A DNA stretch of 64,000 nucleotides. It comes from Clarkia xantiana subsp. parviflora. Its lineage: Eukaryota > Streptophyta > Magnoliopsida > Myrtales > Onagraceae. Below are positions 45,765-57,489 of this stretch, in pieces. The position numbers were made by a program, and so were the translations under genes. The first letter of the stretch is position 1. Each line of letters begins with the position of its first letter. The notes below the pieces were generated by a model. That model was not told where the DNA came from, made no database searches, and saw only the letters and a program-made list of their open reading frames with translations. The DNA lies in contig JAPTYO010000007.1 of the NCBI GenBank assembly GCA_036873135.1, positions 11,824,763 to 11,888,762 of the forward strand. Reading direction: 5' to 3'.

Positions 45765-47700
45765 ATGTGGTGGTTTAACAGAAAAGGGCCGTCTGGATTC
45801 TCAGCATCCTCTACAGCTGAGGAGGTTACTCAGGGAATTGATGGAACTGGCCTCACTGCCATTGTTACAGGTCCTTGTCGTCTTCGACCACTTTGTTGTA
45901 CAAAATGCGGTGTTTTATATCCCATTTCTGTCATCTAAGCTTCGAATTAGATCCCTCCACTCATTTTCCGGCATCATCACATAGATTTGAGACCATTTTG
46001 GTGAAATATCAGATTTTGCTTATTGAACCCCTAAGATTTTGCTTATTGAACCCCTCAGATTTGAGACCAATTAGCTCGTAAATTTTAAGATAGTCTCTCT
46101 GAACAAAGCAAGATTGGTGTTTGTTTAGGAGCATCAAGTGGAATAGGTGCAGAAACAGCTCGTGTTCTTGCACTGCGCAATGTCCATGTTCTTATGGCTG
46201 TTAGAAACATGGAATCTGGTAAAGAGGTAAAAGAATCAATAATAAAGGAAAACCCTGCTGCTAAAGTCGATGCCATGGAGTTGGATCTGAGTTCCATTGC
46301 TTCGGTTCAGAAATTCGCATCCAATTTCAATTCTTCGGGTCTTTCCCTCAATATTCTTATGTGAGTAAAAATAGGGATTCATTACTGAATTTCGACAGCA
46401 TTAAGCTGTTGAATCAGCATTTTACTGATCTGGCTGCTACTTATTGATTTCTTTGTGGTCGATTTTAAGGTTGTGATTATGCTTTTTGTTCATCTGCTTA
46501 GCAACAATGCTGGAATCATGATGACGCCATTTATGCTCTCAAAAGACAACATAGAGCTGCAATTTGCAACGAACCACATAGGTATGCAATCCATAGAATT
46601 TCAAGTTACCTTGATTTTGGGGTTTAGATATAAAAACCGATTTACTCTCGTTATCATCTAACTCTTGCAGGCCACTTTCTTTTAACAAAGCTCTTGTTGG
46701 AAACCATGAAAAAGACTGCACATCAGAGTCAAAAGGAAGGTAGAATTGTGAATTTATCATCACGACGTCATAAGCTCTCGTACCCTGAAGGGATTCGATT
46801 CGACCGCATTAACAATCCATCTGGGTAACTTTTCATCCTCTACAGCAATCAAACAGCACCTTAAATATGCAGTTTTTTCTTTTACTGCATGAAAGTTTTA
46901 AAACTACTGCTAGATCCTTTATCTTTTCATTGCAAAGTAATAATCTGATTTACCAGCTCGGAATCAAAAGTAAAACTAAGAATTTACAGCAATTTTGTGG
47001 GTGCTCTTTGATAATGTAGATTTTATATTTGTTCAGTTATGACAGTCTATCTGCATATGGGCAGTCTAAGCTTGCCAATGTTCTTCATGCTAATGAGCTC
47101 GCGAGGCAGCTCAAGGTGCATATGCTACTCGAAAATCATTTTCTAAAGTATTATTACTTTTACAAATTTCAGATTTTAACATATTGGTTTTGCTAGGCTG
47201 ATGGAGTGAACATAACTGCGAATTCAGTCCATCCAGGTGCAATAGAGACAAACCTTTTCCGCCACAGCAATTTCATTACAGGTACTAGTTCGGCTCAATG
47301 ATCGAATTTCCTAGCTCAAAATTTTGGACTGTACATATATTGGTAAGTTAAATTCTCAAGGTCGATTTTTTAGCAATAGTAAATCTTGTATGCAGGCCTG
47401 GTAGGTGTTCTTGGCAAGTATTTGCTGAAAAATGTCCCGCAGGTACTTTTCTCACTTTTCCGACCCGAAATTAATCTCGAGTTTGATGTTTTTTTAATAA
47501 ATTGAAAGGATTTATGTGGCCAGGGAGCGGCTACTACATGTTATGTGGCATTGCATCCTGAGGTTCGAGGAACGAGCGGGAATTACTTTGCTGATTGTAA
47601 CATCGCTGAGATGAGCACGCAAGCTATAGATGCAGAAATGGCGAAGAAGTTGTGGGGGTTGAGCTTAGACTTGATAAACTCTTCTCCTTCGGTTTCATAA
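45765..47700 (+). CDS. TIC32-like short-chain dehydrogenase/reductase, copy 1 (319 aa, 8 exons)
   Basis: The exons are 45765-45870, 46129-46360, 46502-46581, 46671-46824, 47037-47115, 47197-47281, 47396-47442 and 47524-47700, total 960 nt. The start [20 protein letters not shown] is the usual TIC32-like N terminus. The Rossmann cofactor motif TGASSGIG spans the exon 1/2 junction. NNAG is in exon 3, the catalytic serine is in VNLSS, and YGQSK (Tyr and Lys of the catalytic set) is in exon 5, with the HPG block [12 protein letters not shown] in exon 6. TIC32 is an NADPH-dependent reductase at the chloroplast inner envelope; many related plant copies are of unknown substrate. Residues after VNLSS read [10 protein letters not shown] where relatives usually have EAHR, a local oddity. 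It converges on copy 2 on the other strand, and the pair arose by inverted duplication. Confidence 0.9.
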
Positions 47701-47746
47701 AAGCAGCAAATTTGTAATTCCAATTTATAGTACTAATAATTGTAAA

Positions 47747-48668
47747 GGGTTAAGAACCACCTACGAAAGGTCTGAACTATCACCCATGTTAACGGGAGAG
47801 GTCTGAAATTTAAAAAGTTAATAATAGAGGTCTGAAATTTCTGTTTTGTTGATAACAGCGGTCTCCGTTAGTTTTTTTCCGTTAAAACTAACGGAAGTTG
47901 GTCACATGCTTGGCATGTGACCGGAAACAAAATAAATTTCCAAAAATGCCCTTCTATCAAATGTGCCCCTCACATGCTTGGAGTGAAAAGACCAAAATGC
48001 TGAAGCCACCACAGTACTCCGGCGACCACCAATCGTACTCCGGCAACCACCACCGTACTCCGGCGACCACCCCAAGGCTCCGATTGGGCCAAAATCGGAG
48101 CCACCGGCCCCGATTGGGCTCCGATCGGAGCCACCGGCCCCGATTTAGCTCCGATCGGAGCCACCGGCCCCGATTGGACTCCGATCGGAGCCAAAAAAGC
48201 TCTGATCTGGAGCTCTGTGGCCCCGACCAGAGCCATAGAGCTCCGATCTGGAGCTCTATGGCCCCGACCGGAGCCACAGAGCTCCGATCAGAGCTTTTTT
48301 GGCTCCGATCGGAGCTTTTTGGCCCCGATCGGAGCTTTTTTGCTGAGGTGGTGGCCGGAGTCGGGTCGTCGGAGTCGAGGTGGTGGTCGCCGGAGTCGGG
48401 TGGTGGTGGCCGGAGTCAGGTGGCGGTAGTTTGACTTTAGGGGTAAAATTGTCATTTCACATTTCCTAAAATAAGATATTAAATAAAACAAAATATTAAA
48501 GGGGCAAAAATGTCATTTCACACAATTCTGTTAAATTTAACCCTAAAAATGGACGGAAAACCTCGAATCAACAAAATTGAAATTTCAGACCTCTGTTATT
48601 AACTTTTTTAATTTCAGACCTCTCCCGTTAACATGGGTGATAGTACAGACCTTTCATAGCTGAAGCCC
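47747..48668. mobile_element. Mutator-like foldback element, family member 2 (922 bp)
   Basis: Starts GGGTTAAGAACCACCTACGA and ends TTTCATAGCTGAAGCCC; 9-bp target duplication AATTGTAAA at 47738-47746 and 48669-48677. Arms of roughly 200 bp pair well (AAAGGTCTG, ACTATCACCCATGTTAACGG, GAGAGGTCTGAAATT). The centre (about 48010-48400) is a GC-rich series of CTCCGATCGGAGC palindromes and CACCGGCCCCGATT words. It lies 46 bp past the stop codon of SDR copy 1 and is probably inside or next to its 3' UTR. Confidence 0.92.
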
Positions 48669-48880
48669 AATTGTAAACCAATTGCAAAATTAATGATTTC
48701 CCATCAAAGCTGAATTTTTTTTTTTTTTTGCCATTACACTCAACTTATGAGAGAATAAAAAAATCGATATCCTTAGTAGGTCAGATGGTTAATGAGTTGT
48801 CTGGAGCAGCTAACTCTAAACTCAAACTTAAGGTGATTGATTACCAGATGATTGAAGACAGTTGCAGAACAGAAACATAC

Positions 48881-48985
48881 CAGTGTCAATGACGGTGAGA
48901 CCAGAGCCAACGATGACTTCCTCGGCTGTGGAAGATGATGAGAACCTAAATGATGCTTTTTTGATGAAGAACAAACCAATAACAA
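48881..48985 (-). pseudogene. Relic first exon of a third TIC32-like SDR copy
   Basis: On the minus strand: [19 protein letters not shown], then VIVGSGLTVIDTG with donor GTATGT at 48880. This is the first exon of the flanking SDR genes ([18 protein letters not shown]...). The start codon is lost and several conserved residues have changed. No later exon follows; the next sequence in its direction is the Mutator-like element and then SDR copy 1. It is a remnant of a tandem duplicate in the same orientation as copy 2. Confidence 0.8.
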
Positions 48986-49250
48986 ACCAAGTTAGATGAA
49001 GATGCCACACCACAACCTCTGTCTCTCTACTCTAAGGAAAGATCCAATAAGAGTTTGTTGACTATCATAGAATTTTATTAAGTAAGACAGCCAACAAACA
49101 AGCATTTCCTTTAGATCAATCAAATTTAAAAAAAAAAGTCATTCAACACAAAAAAGAAAAGTTTATGCATCACATTCTATTATAATAATAGTAATTTAGG
49201 AATGAGTACAAGATAAGTTTAACAAGTATCTGCATTTGCATTGCATTAAA

Positions 49251-51375
49251 TCACTTGATGAGGTTCATGCTGAAATCCCAGAGCTTCTTCCCCAACTCAA
49301 CGTCTTTTCCTTTCGCACTCGCCTTGGATAAATTACTGTCTGCAAAATATTCACCACTGACTCCCTTCACTTGAGGATTCAGTGCTAAGTAGCAGGTTGT
49401 TGCAGCTCCCTAGCATCATATTTGATCATATAATATAAGCACTTTAGTTCAATTTCCATTAAAAAAAATTGTTAAAAAAAAAAGGTAGAGCATTTACCTG
49501 CTCAACAGTTTTAAAAACGTATTTTCCTAATTTGGTCATGAGACCTGCATAGGAAACCATAAATTTATCCCAAGTATTTCCCAACATAAACTACTGATTT
49601 GAACATTCAAGGTTTGGATCAAAACCACAACAGAAACAAAACCAGCATCATTTTCAACATGTGCACATACTGAAGCAGTAAAAATACTTATTCATAACTT
49701 AATTACCATTTGCAAAGCTGTTATTTACAATGCCTGCATTAGGAAAATGCTACATGAGTGAATATGCAGTAGAAATTCCAGTTTTTTTGCTTCGACAAGT
49801 ATCGTGGTGGATATCATAAGTTCCCGTTACTCATTCAGTAAACGGATTGGGCAAGCATATCTTAATTAGAGGATGCAATTAACGGTACCATTGACGATGC
49901 TGTTATGGCGGAAAAGATTTGTCCTAATGATCCCGGGATGAAGAGAATTCACTGTTATGTTAACTCCATCTTCCTGTATGCATCCAAAGACAATAACATG
50001 GAAAACTATAATAGAGAAAATTATGGTTGAGTTGGCATATAATAACCAATAAAACTTCTGACACATAATTAGGATAAAAGAAAAAGATCTCACTGGATTG
50101 TTTCACTTAAACTGAGGAACGAATCTGTAAAATGTAAGTGGACTAAGAAAATAACAAACAAAGATGATAAGATACCTTCAATTGCCTTGTTAGTTCATTA
50201 GCATGTAGAACATTGGCAAGTTTTGATTGTCCATATGCACCGTAACTGCTATAACTGTAAACAGAAAAAGCTACGATTAGTAAAAGAATGTTCCGAGGGA
50301 GGACAGACCATATTAAAAGTACTTCATATAATGTTCAAAACAAATAAGTGCTCTACTCCTATATGTTTTACCAACTTTGGAGATGAATACCAAAAATAGC
50401 CAAACAAAATCATATCAGCAAGCAAACGAGTCTGATACTATCTCTTTAGTCTAGCGGATATGCATTGAAGAAACTACTCATATATGAGACTAAAACCACA
50501 CAAATTGGTTATGTATCTGTTTCGTACCCTTTCTCTTCATTGAGTTGATCAAAGCGAATCCCTTCACGGTAGCAAATCCTATGAGCCTCCGATGATACAT
50601 TAACGATTCTCCCCTCTTTTTTACTTTTTTGTGATGTTTTCTTCATTGTATCCAGCAAAAGATTAGTCAAGAGAAAATGACCCAAGTGATTAGTTGCAAA
50701 CTGTAGTTCGATGTTGTCTTTGGATAAGAGATAGGGTGTTGCCATGATTCCTGCATTATTACTTTGGGTGGAAAAATCATGTTACGAAAGTAAAAACTAA
50801 AAATCAGTATTACTATTTGTATTCTTCTCGTTAGAGATACAATTCGAGGGACTAATGGAAAACTTGGGGTGCAAGCAAGTATGTAAAGACATTGCAGCAA
50901 AGTGGTCCTCCTTACATGAGGAGGTTCAATGGACGCCCGGTCGAATTGAATTCTGCAGCAAATTTCTTGACGGACGCGATTGAGGTGAGATCGAGCTCAA
51001 TTGCATCTAATTTAGCAGTTGGGATTTGCTTGATAATGGATTCTTTGACATCTTTAGCCGCAGCCATGTTCCTAACACCCATGATAACATGAACACCTCG
51101 AAGCGCAAGAACGCGGGTAGTTTCCGACCCGATTCCACTAGATGCTCCTACAAATAATCATTGTCGCAGGAAAAAAATTCATACTTTCTCATCAAATCAG
51201 ATTCCATTGGTATAGCCGAAGTTGGATTACGCAGTAAAATCGATTGGGAGATTGTTGAAGCGAACGTACCAGTAACAATGGCGGTGAGACCGGAGGCATC
51301 GATTCCTTGAGTGACTTCCTCGGCGGTGGAAGAAGACGAGAACCCAGATGGACCCTTTTTAGCGAAGAACCACAT
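49251..51375 (-). CDS. TIC32-like short-chain dehydrogenase/reductase, copy 2 (313 aa, 7 exons)
   Basis: On the minus strand the exons are 51375-51270, 51147-50916, 50761-50528, 50254-50176, 49973-49889, 49544-49498 and 49409-49251, total 942 nt. The start [20 protein letters not shown] is closer to canonical TIC32 than copy 1. It keeps [26 protein letters not shown] and [11 protein letters not shown], so it is probably catalytically competent. Exon lengths equal those of copy 1 except that exons 3 and 4 (80 + 154 nt) are one 234-nt exon here. The third exon's acceptor is CAAAG, a weak site. It ends 1.5 kb from copy 1, tail to tail. Confidence 0.9.
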
Positions 51376-51617
51376 TCTTTACTCTCCTGCCGAATAGAAT
51401 AGACCCAATCAGAAACAGAGAAGAATTTGCTGGAAGGTGAGGTGACAACTGAAGAGACTGCCTTTTATGGAAGAACAGCTGGAAAGGTATGTATGTCGTC
51501 GCATGAACTGGATTCTTGGTTGGTTGTTTTTAGTTGGTTGAAGATTGGTGGAGTGAACGATGTTTAACATTGAGACGCTAGCTAGATTAGATCCTTCTCT
51601 CTCTCTCCCTTATCGTT

Positions 51618-51763
51618 GAGAAACTATTGTATACACCTTTAGCCAATCAACTTCGAACACGTGTCCACGTGTCAGTTATTTTATGACACTTGTTCAATGT
51701 TGATTGGCTAAATGTTTATACAACAGATCCACACGTTGAATCCGATGTATACAATAATTTCTC
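51618..51763. mobile_element. 146-bp foldback MITE upstream of SDR copy 2
   Basis: Ends GAGAAACTATTGTATACAC and, read inwards from the right, GAGAAATTATTGTATACATC; the inner words TTAGCCAATCAACTT and GACACGTGGACACGTG also pair, so nearly the whole element folds. The ends resemble the MITE at 23828-24000. It sits about 240 bp upstream of the start codon of SDR copy 2. Confidence 0.75.
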
Positions 51764-53569
51764 CATATATCAATCTATGAAGTAGAAGTAGAAGTAGAAC
51801 GCTATGTTTTTAATTGCATCTACCGTGGGTAATTAATTTTAACGGAAATGATCAAAATGATATCTCAAAACTGTACTTCAAATTTTTTTATATTACAAAA
51901 TCTAATAGGTTGAACCTATGGGCTGAGAACGTCCAAAACATGATTTTGTCTGTCTAGTTGGCAATCAAATAATATATCTTGGTCGAATAAAAAACACAGA
52001 CGTTAGGTTTATGCTGGCAAATCTATATAATAGATATTAGATAGACTAGAAGTTTAAAAACTAATGTAGAGTAACCACCTTTGAAATGTAACTGCACCTT
52101 AAAAAAACTCATGTTTGATTACATTAATTTTTGTATTTTGTTTTTTTTCCAAATGCTAGTTACATTATCAGATTCAGTTTTTATCAACATACATTTTACT
52201 AAAACACTCTAAAAAATGAAAGTGATTCTAAAGTTGAGATAATAATATATTTTTTTAAACTTCCGATAATAATATAATAATTAAAAGACAAAAACTTAGG
52301 TAAAAAAATGTATCGTTGAGTATCAATTATATCGGTTAATTGTGTATTAAGAAAGTTGTCATTTCCAAGAAGAAAAAAACAGATGTATATGTAATGTCAC
52401 GTTTAAATCAAAATCAGTATATTTAAATTTAATTTAATTAAAAATTAACATATGATAAAATAGTCATTCTAAAATTTAAAATTAATTGTAGAAATTTATT
52501 AACTTAATTTCCTAATAACACGAGACAATCAGTAATGAGCTTTATTGTCTCATGATACAATAATTAACAGTAAAATTTAAACTCTCTCTAATAGAGAAAA
52601 GTAAGTTGCACTTCTATTTGTGACCAATATAATTTCATGCTCCCGGTATGTGTTTTTTTTTAATGTAAAAAATCACTATATATAATTAAATATTCATATA
52701 TTTTTTAACATACGAATATGAACAAAATAGTAAATGAGAATCAACTTTTGGACATACTTAATTAAAAAATGAAAAAATTATACAAATTTGAATGATTTTT
52801 TAATTAACTTTTACATTTTTTTTTATTTCAAAATCGTCAAAATTAGTCAATTTTAAGTCAAATATTCGGATCCAACTTTAACCGACGTGTGTGGTCATTC
52901 AAAAAGTCGAAACTCGATGTCGTTAGTGTAATAATTTTTAAAAAATACAATTCTTTTGGCATTTAATTTTTTTTTAAAGTTACTAGTCAATATGTAAATA
53001 AACACGTATTTTTTTTAATAATAATTTTCATAATTTAAAAATTATATTATAAATAAAAAATTACGTTAAACTTACTAACTAAATAAAAATGAACATATAT
53101 AGTATTGACACAAACTTTACTAAATTTCGGAGATATTGGACTGAATTCTCATATAATTTTTATGTTTTTATTTATCGTGTAATTGAATATTATTAGTAAA
53201 GGTAATATTTATATTCTACTAATGCATGGACTAAATTCTCTTACAACTTTTATATTGATTCATCGATCATCAGCAGTTTTAGCAATTCCACGCTTACATA
53301 TATTAATCAAATACAAATTTATAAATTAGTTAGTTATGTAGTATTAATCATTGTTATATATTATCAATCATTGAATTTCTATGTACATATATTAAAAATA
53401 TATATTATATATCATCCTAAAAAAATAATTTTTTTTTGGATAATGTCTCGTAAAAAAACATCTTGGTTTGATATATAATAAATAAATTAAATTAAACATA
53501 ATATATATTTCAGTGTGGATGTTTACAGACCTTGTCGAGAATACATCTCAGTCTGGTTTTCAGACCTTA
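51764..53569. other. AT-rich intergenic DNA
   Basis: No supported gene, repeat or motif beyond A/T runs. Confidence 0.4.
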
Positions 53570-55263
53570 GAGCACTTCCAATAGTAGTGCCTAGTGCCTA
53601 ATTCCATGTTGTAAATTTATTATTGTAGAGAGTGCCTAGTGCCATTTACTGTTGGTCCCTACTGGTAATGATTAAATAGGCACTTGCATTTTCAATAGGA
53701 GTGCCTGGTTCCAAAATGGGAGTGCCTAGTTCCAATTTTTGCCACTGGACGCTGACTAGGCGCCACTAGGCGTGACTAGAATTACTAATATTACTGTTTT
53801 GCCATTATTGAGTGAATAGTGAAGTGGGACAGTGCCTACTAGTAGGAACTCCCAAGTTACTGTTCATGTCGGTGACAACTTTTTAATATTATTTTATTCG
53901 ATTGTGTTGCTCATCTCTTTGATTATATATATATTCGGTTACGCTAAGTCAGATAGACAAGAGCCGTAATCAGTCATTTTGAATATTATGTAACATAAAT
54001 AACGACACGAACCAAAATTACTACTTTTTAACTTTGAATCAATTTCGAAATTTCCATATCTAATTTGTTTATATGTTACCATGTTGAATAACAGTTAATT
54101 CTAAATTTTGAAATAGTATAATATTTCAAATTATTAAATATGGAAAATAATAACTACAAAATATTATATTATTTTAATGCATATATATTTTTATATATTT
54201 TACGTATTATATTATATTATTATATGAAAGAAATATATCTTTTACGATAAATTATTATAAAAATTATACTTTTAGAATGATGTATATATAATATATTTCT
54301 AATTTACATATATTGGAAATCATATATAAAAACACATGATTAATGCAATAATCGATTTACTAATATGATCTGGATGTACATAAACGTGAATATGTTGATG
54401 ATGTTGAATTAAGATATGTCAATCAACGTATAACAGATATACACCAGGTATATCGAAAATAATATCCAGTTACGCGATAAAGAGAAACATAAAAAATTAC
54501 AACAAGACTTGGTCGAAGATCTCTGGCAATTTAGTAATGTTTGTGACAATTCTATATAATCTCAAATATATATAATTATTTATTTATTTTAGTTGACAAA
54601 TTTAATTTATTGTTTTTATATTTATTGTAATGTAACTTTTAAATTATTGCAATCATTATTTATTTAAAAAAATAATGTGCTCATTTTTATGTTATATTCA
54701 TAATGTTTTTATCATTTTTAATTATAAAAGAAACGTAATTTTTTTAAAATAAATAAATTATAGTACGTAAATAATAGAACTATTACCCTAAAGACGTCGA
54801 TTTTCAAATTTCAGAATAACAACATACGTTGGTCAAAAGTGAAATCCAGATATTTGATTCACAATTGATAAATTTTGACTAACTCAAAAAAATGTAAATT
54901 TTTATTAAAAAATTCAATTACATTTTTATAATTTTGTATATATTTTCCCTATTTTTTTAATTAAAACATTTAATACTTGAATCTCATTATTTATTCATAT
55001 CCGTATTTGTAAAAAAATATGAATATATAATTTATATATAATAATATATAATTTATATATAGTGCAAAAATTATATTTGAATTATGAAATTATGTGGGTC
55101 CCAATGTAAAAGTGGAACTTGACATCCACTAACAAATACTGTAGCAGCGCCACTTTGATACGTGCCAATTTTACAGTAGCAAATACTGTAGCAGTGCCAC
55201 TTTGATGATTTGGCAGTGACGTGGCCGTGGCTGATGTGGAGGCACTAGCTATTGGAAGTGCTC
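53570..55263 (+). mobile_element. PIF/Harbinger element with internal deletion (1.7 kb)
   Basis: Ends GAGCACTTCCAATAG at 53570 and, read inwards from 55263, GAGCACTTCCAATAG again; the sub-terminal TGCCTAGTGCC and CACTTT words repeat within each end. The left flank is TTA, the expected Harbinger target; the right flank is ATA, so one copy may have mutated. A short open stretch at 54473-54574 matches the end of the plant Harbinger transposase. Confidence 0.75.
54473..54574 (+). pseudogene. Last codons of a PIF/Harbinger (DDE_Tnp_4) transposase
   Basis: Reads RDKEKHKKLQQDLVEDLW followed by QFSN, matching the usual C terminus of plant Harbinger transposases (R-D-x-x-x-H-x-x-L-Q-x-D-L-x-E-x-[LI]-W). 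The catalytic DDE part is gone, so the element cannot move itself. Confidence 0.7.
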
Positions 55264-55462
55264 ATACCTAGAATCAGATTCTTGAATTGTGTTTATTTAG
55301 TCTACATAATGCTATTTTAATGAAAAATTTGAACATAAATAAAAAACGCAAATTGGACCCAACTTGAACGAAATAATAATAACTAAAGTATAAAACACGC
55401 AATGCATAACCGAGAGAAATAAACATTTTCTAATAAAAAAGAAACTCGACTTCTCTTCGTCT

Positions 55463-56185
55463 TTAGTCCGACTTATTAGCCGAGTAGTACTTCTTGAAAG
55501 CTCTGGGGAGATACACAGGCAGCAAGAATCCAAGCAGATTGAAGCTCCACAGTGCCATATTCGCCACCGCCAGTCCCCTCCCTACCCACAACCGCCACCA
55601 CGACCCCCCACTTCCTTCCGCCTTCTCGAATTCGCTCCAGAGCCACCCCACCAGCGACAACAACCGATTCGCGTTGTAGAAAACAGGGACGAAGACGCGG
55701 ATCGGAATCGAGAACCCACCGGAGAAGGCCACTCCCTCCATAAATACCTGACTGGCTAGTAAGAAGAGGTGCGGCGCCGCCGCCTTGATTCCCTCCTTAT
55801 CCCCCTCCACGACGCCCTCCACAATGTAAGCCACCGGAAGTAAGAGTCCAATCACCGCCGCGAACAGCACGTAATTCTTGAGGATCCGGTTATTCGGGTT
55901 GAATACGGCGGGCGGTTCGGGTCCTAGGTTCGGGAAGGAGACCTTGGAGAGGAAGAGCAAGTAGAGAGCGGAGAAGATAACGAAGCCGAAATCGGTGGGA
56001 TCCACCATGCCGCTAGCGGTCAGGACCACCATGAGGACGAGGCAGTTCAGCTGTCGGAAACTCAGGAATCCGCCCCTTGCGGTAGGTGATCTGCCGCCGC
56101 CGGTTTGCTTCGGTGGTAGGTGGCGGTCTTCCTCTGCTTCGTTGGGGAGACTGATGTCACTGACGGGACCTACGCCGCCGGACAT
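55463..56185 (-). CDS. Plant multi-pass membrane protein, DUF7733-type (240 aa, single exon)
   Basis: I start at MSGGVGPVSDISLP (56185) rather than the upstream ATG at 56380, because that N terminus is the one shared by relatives and the extra 65 residues look like translated leader. After a polar N terminus come RGGFLSFRQLNCL, hydrophobic segments at about residues 46-60, 65-85 (FVIFSALYLLFLSKVSFPNL), 108-128 (YVLFAAVIGLLLPVAYIVEG), 140-158 and 210-230, EGDKEGIKAAAPHLFLLASQ, GVAFSGGFSIPIRVFVPVFY, and a C terminus PVYLPRAFKKYYS. The family is conserved in land plants with unknown function; the family name is from memory. The frame is intact. Confidence 0.85.
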   Translation of the reverse strand: MSGGVGPVSDISLPNEAEEDRHLPPKQTGGGRSPTARGGFLSFRQLNCLVLMVVLTASGMVDPTDFGFVIFSALYLLFLSKVSFPNLGPEPPAVFNPNNRILKNYVLFAAVIGLLLPVAYIVEGVVEGDKEGIKAAAPHLFLLASQVFMEGVAFSGGFSIPIRVFVPVFYNANRLLSLVGWLWSEFEKAEGSGGSWWRLWVGRGLAVANMALWSFNLLGFLLPVYLPRAFKKYYSANKSD

Positions 56186-56380
56186 ATTTGGGATCGTGGA
56201 GAATCGAGATGTTGTATGGAGGAGGATGAGTTGAAGAAGAACAGAATAACTTAGTGATGATATGCTTCGGTTTTGTTTATGGATGAATATTCTGCGGATA
56301 ATAGAGGCAGCGTTTGAGCCTTGAGGTGTTGTGAGAGACACGTGGCAACTTTTTCCGACCTGACAAAAAGTAGTGTTCAC

Positions 56381-57480
56381 GACGTGGCAAGTTTCAGCCT
56401 CGTGGCTCTTGAGTCTTGAGGATTAAGTTTTTCCTAAATATATTAACAATGCAAACCTAATGTCAAAATATCACCCCAAAAAAAAAAAATGCCAACCGAC
56501 AAACTAAAACTATAGCATCTGATTTTCTGTTTGACGCTTAATAAATAAAATAGAAAAGAAAAATTCACTAAACAGCTGCATTGTTGTCTAGAGTCTAGAC
56601 TCTAGACTATTCAAAAATGTAATTTTCTAATTTTTTTGTTTTAAAAGTTATATTCTACTTTCAGTAATTGACAACTCATCCTTGGGAAACAAAATGTGCA
56701 TCAAAGCTAGGAAATGATAAACTGTGTAAAAACATTGGGTTTTCCCTAACAGAGAAGACTATTAATGAAGAAACTTGTCAACCAAGAAAACAACTTTTGA
56801 ATTGTGCACGGGCCTCCCATTCTAGAAGTAGAAACTATGATCCGACACTTAGTTTCCGAATGTACTTATTGAACCCTTTGTCCAACCTTATCATGAGCTA
56901 GGGTCGGATCCATTTGGGGCTTGAGCTGCAGTAACTCGATTCATGAAATTATTTCTAATGATGATGGGTTTTAAGATCAACATTACATGATCCGAAACAA
57001 TAGCCCCTTTCACTCTTGTTGTATTTTTAGTATAAAAAATCACAGTTTCCTTAAAAACGATACTATAAGACATCGTTGGATTGATCGATACGCAAGGCAA
57101 TGGTGAATGCACTGAAACAACATGGATACGAAGATGTACTCACTTTGTGAAAGAAATCTCTTGCAGATTCGCTTGAGAAATGGTCTTCACTTGCTATTGG
57201 TAGTTTTTTTTTTTTTGTTGATACAGCTCTCGCTGTCCTCTGAGATTCCTGAATCAACCTTATCAAAAAGGTCGATTCGGCATTGCAATTATCAAAAAGT
57301 TTTGCAGCATCTGATACTTCATGGTGGCGTCTCTAGATCTTGACCATTGAATGATTTGCGCCACTGTGAAAATGGAAGGGCGAAGTAACCAACTTTTGTT
57401 CCAACAAGAAACTGGTGAATGAAACTATATGACTTTGTATCCAAACCAATTTTTGTAGTTTCCCCATCAAATATATATTT
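56381..57480. other. Intergenic DNA
   Basis: No supported gene. An XbaI-like palindrome run (TCTAGAGTCTAGACTCTAGA) sits at about 56588-56608. The left end of the zinc-finger pseudogene may extend here, but I could not identify further exons. Confidence 0.4.
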
Positions 57481-57489
57481 TTGCATTGA

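Noticed and set aside
47898..48434. 178-codon repetitive ORF (and minus-strand partners) in the palindromic core
   Set aside because: A repeat unit without stops gives long frames on both strands; it is the core of a foldback transposon.
56185..56380. 65-residue N-terminal extension of the membrane-protein gene
   Set aside because: The upstream ATG is in frame, but the added residues look like leader sequence and the MSGGVG start is the shared one.
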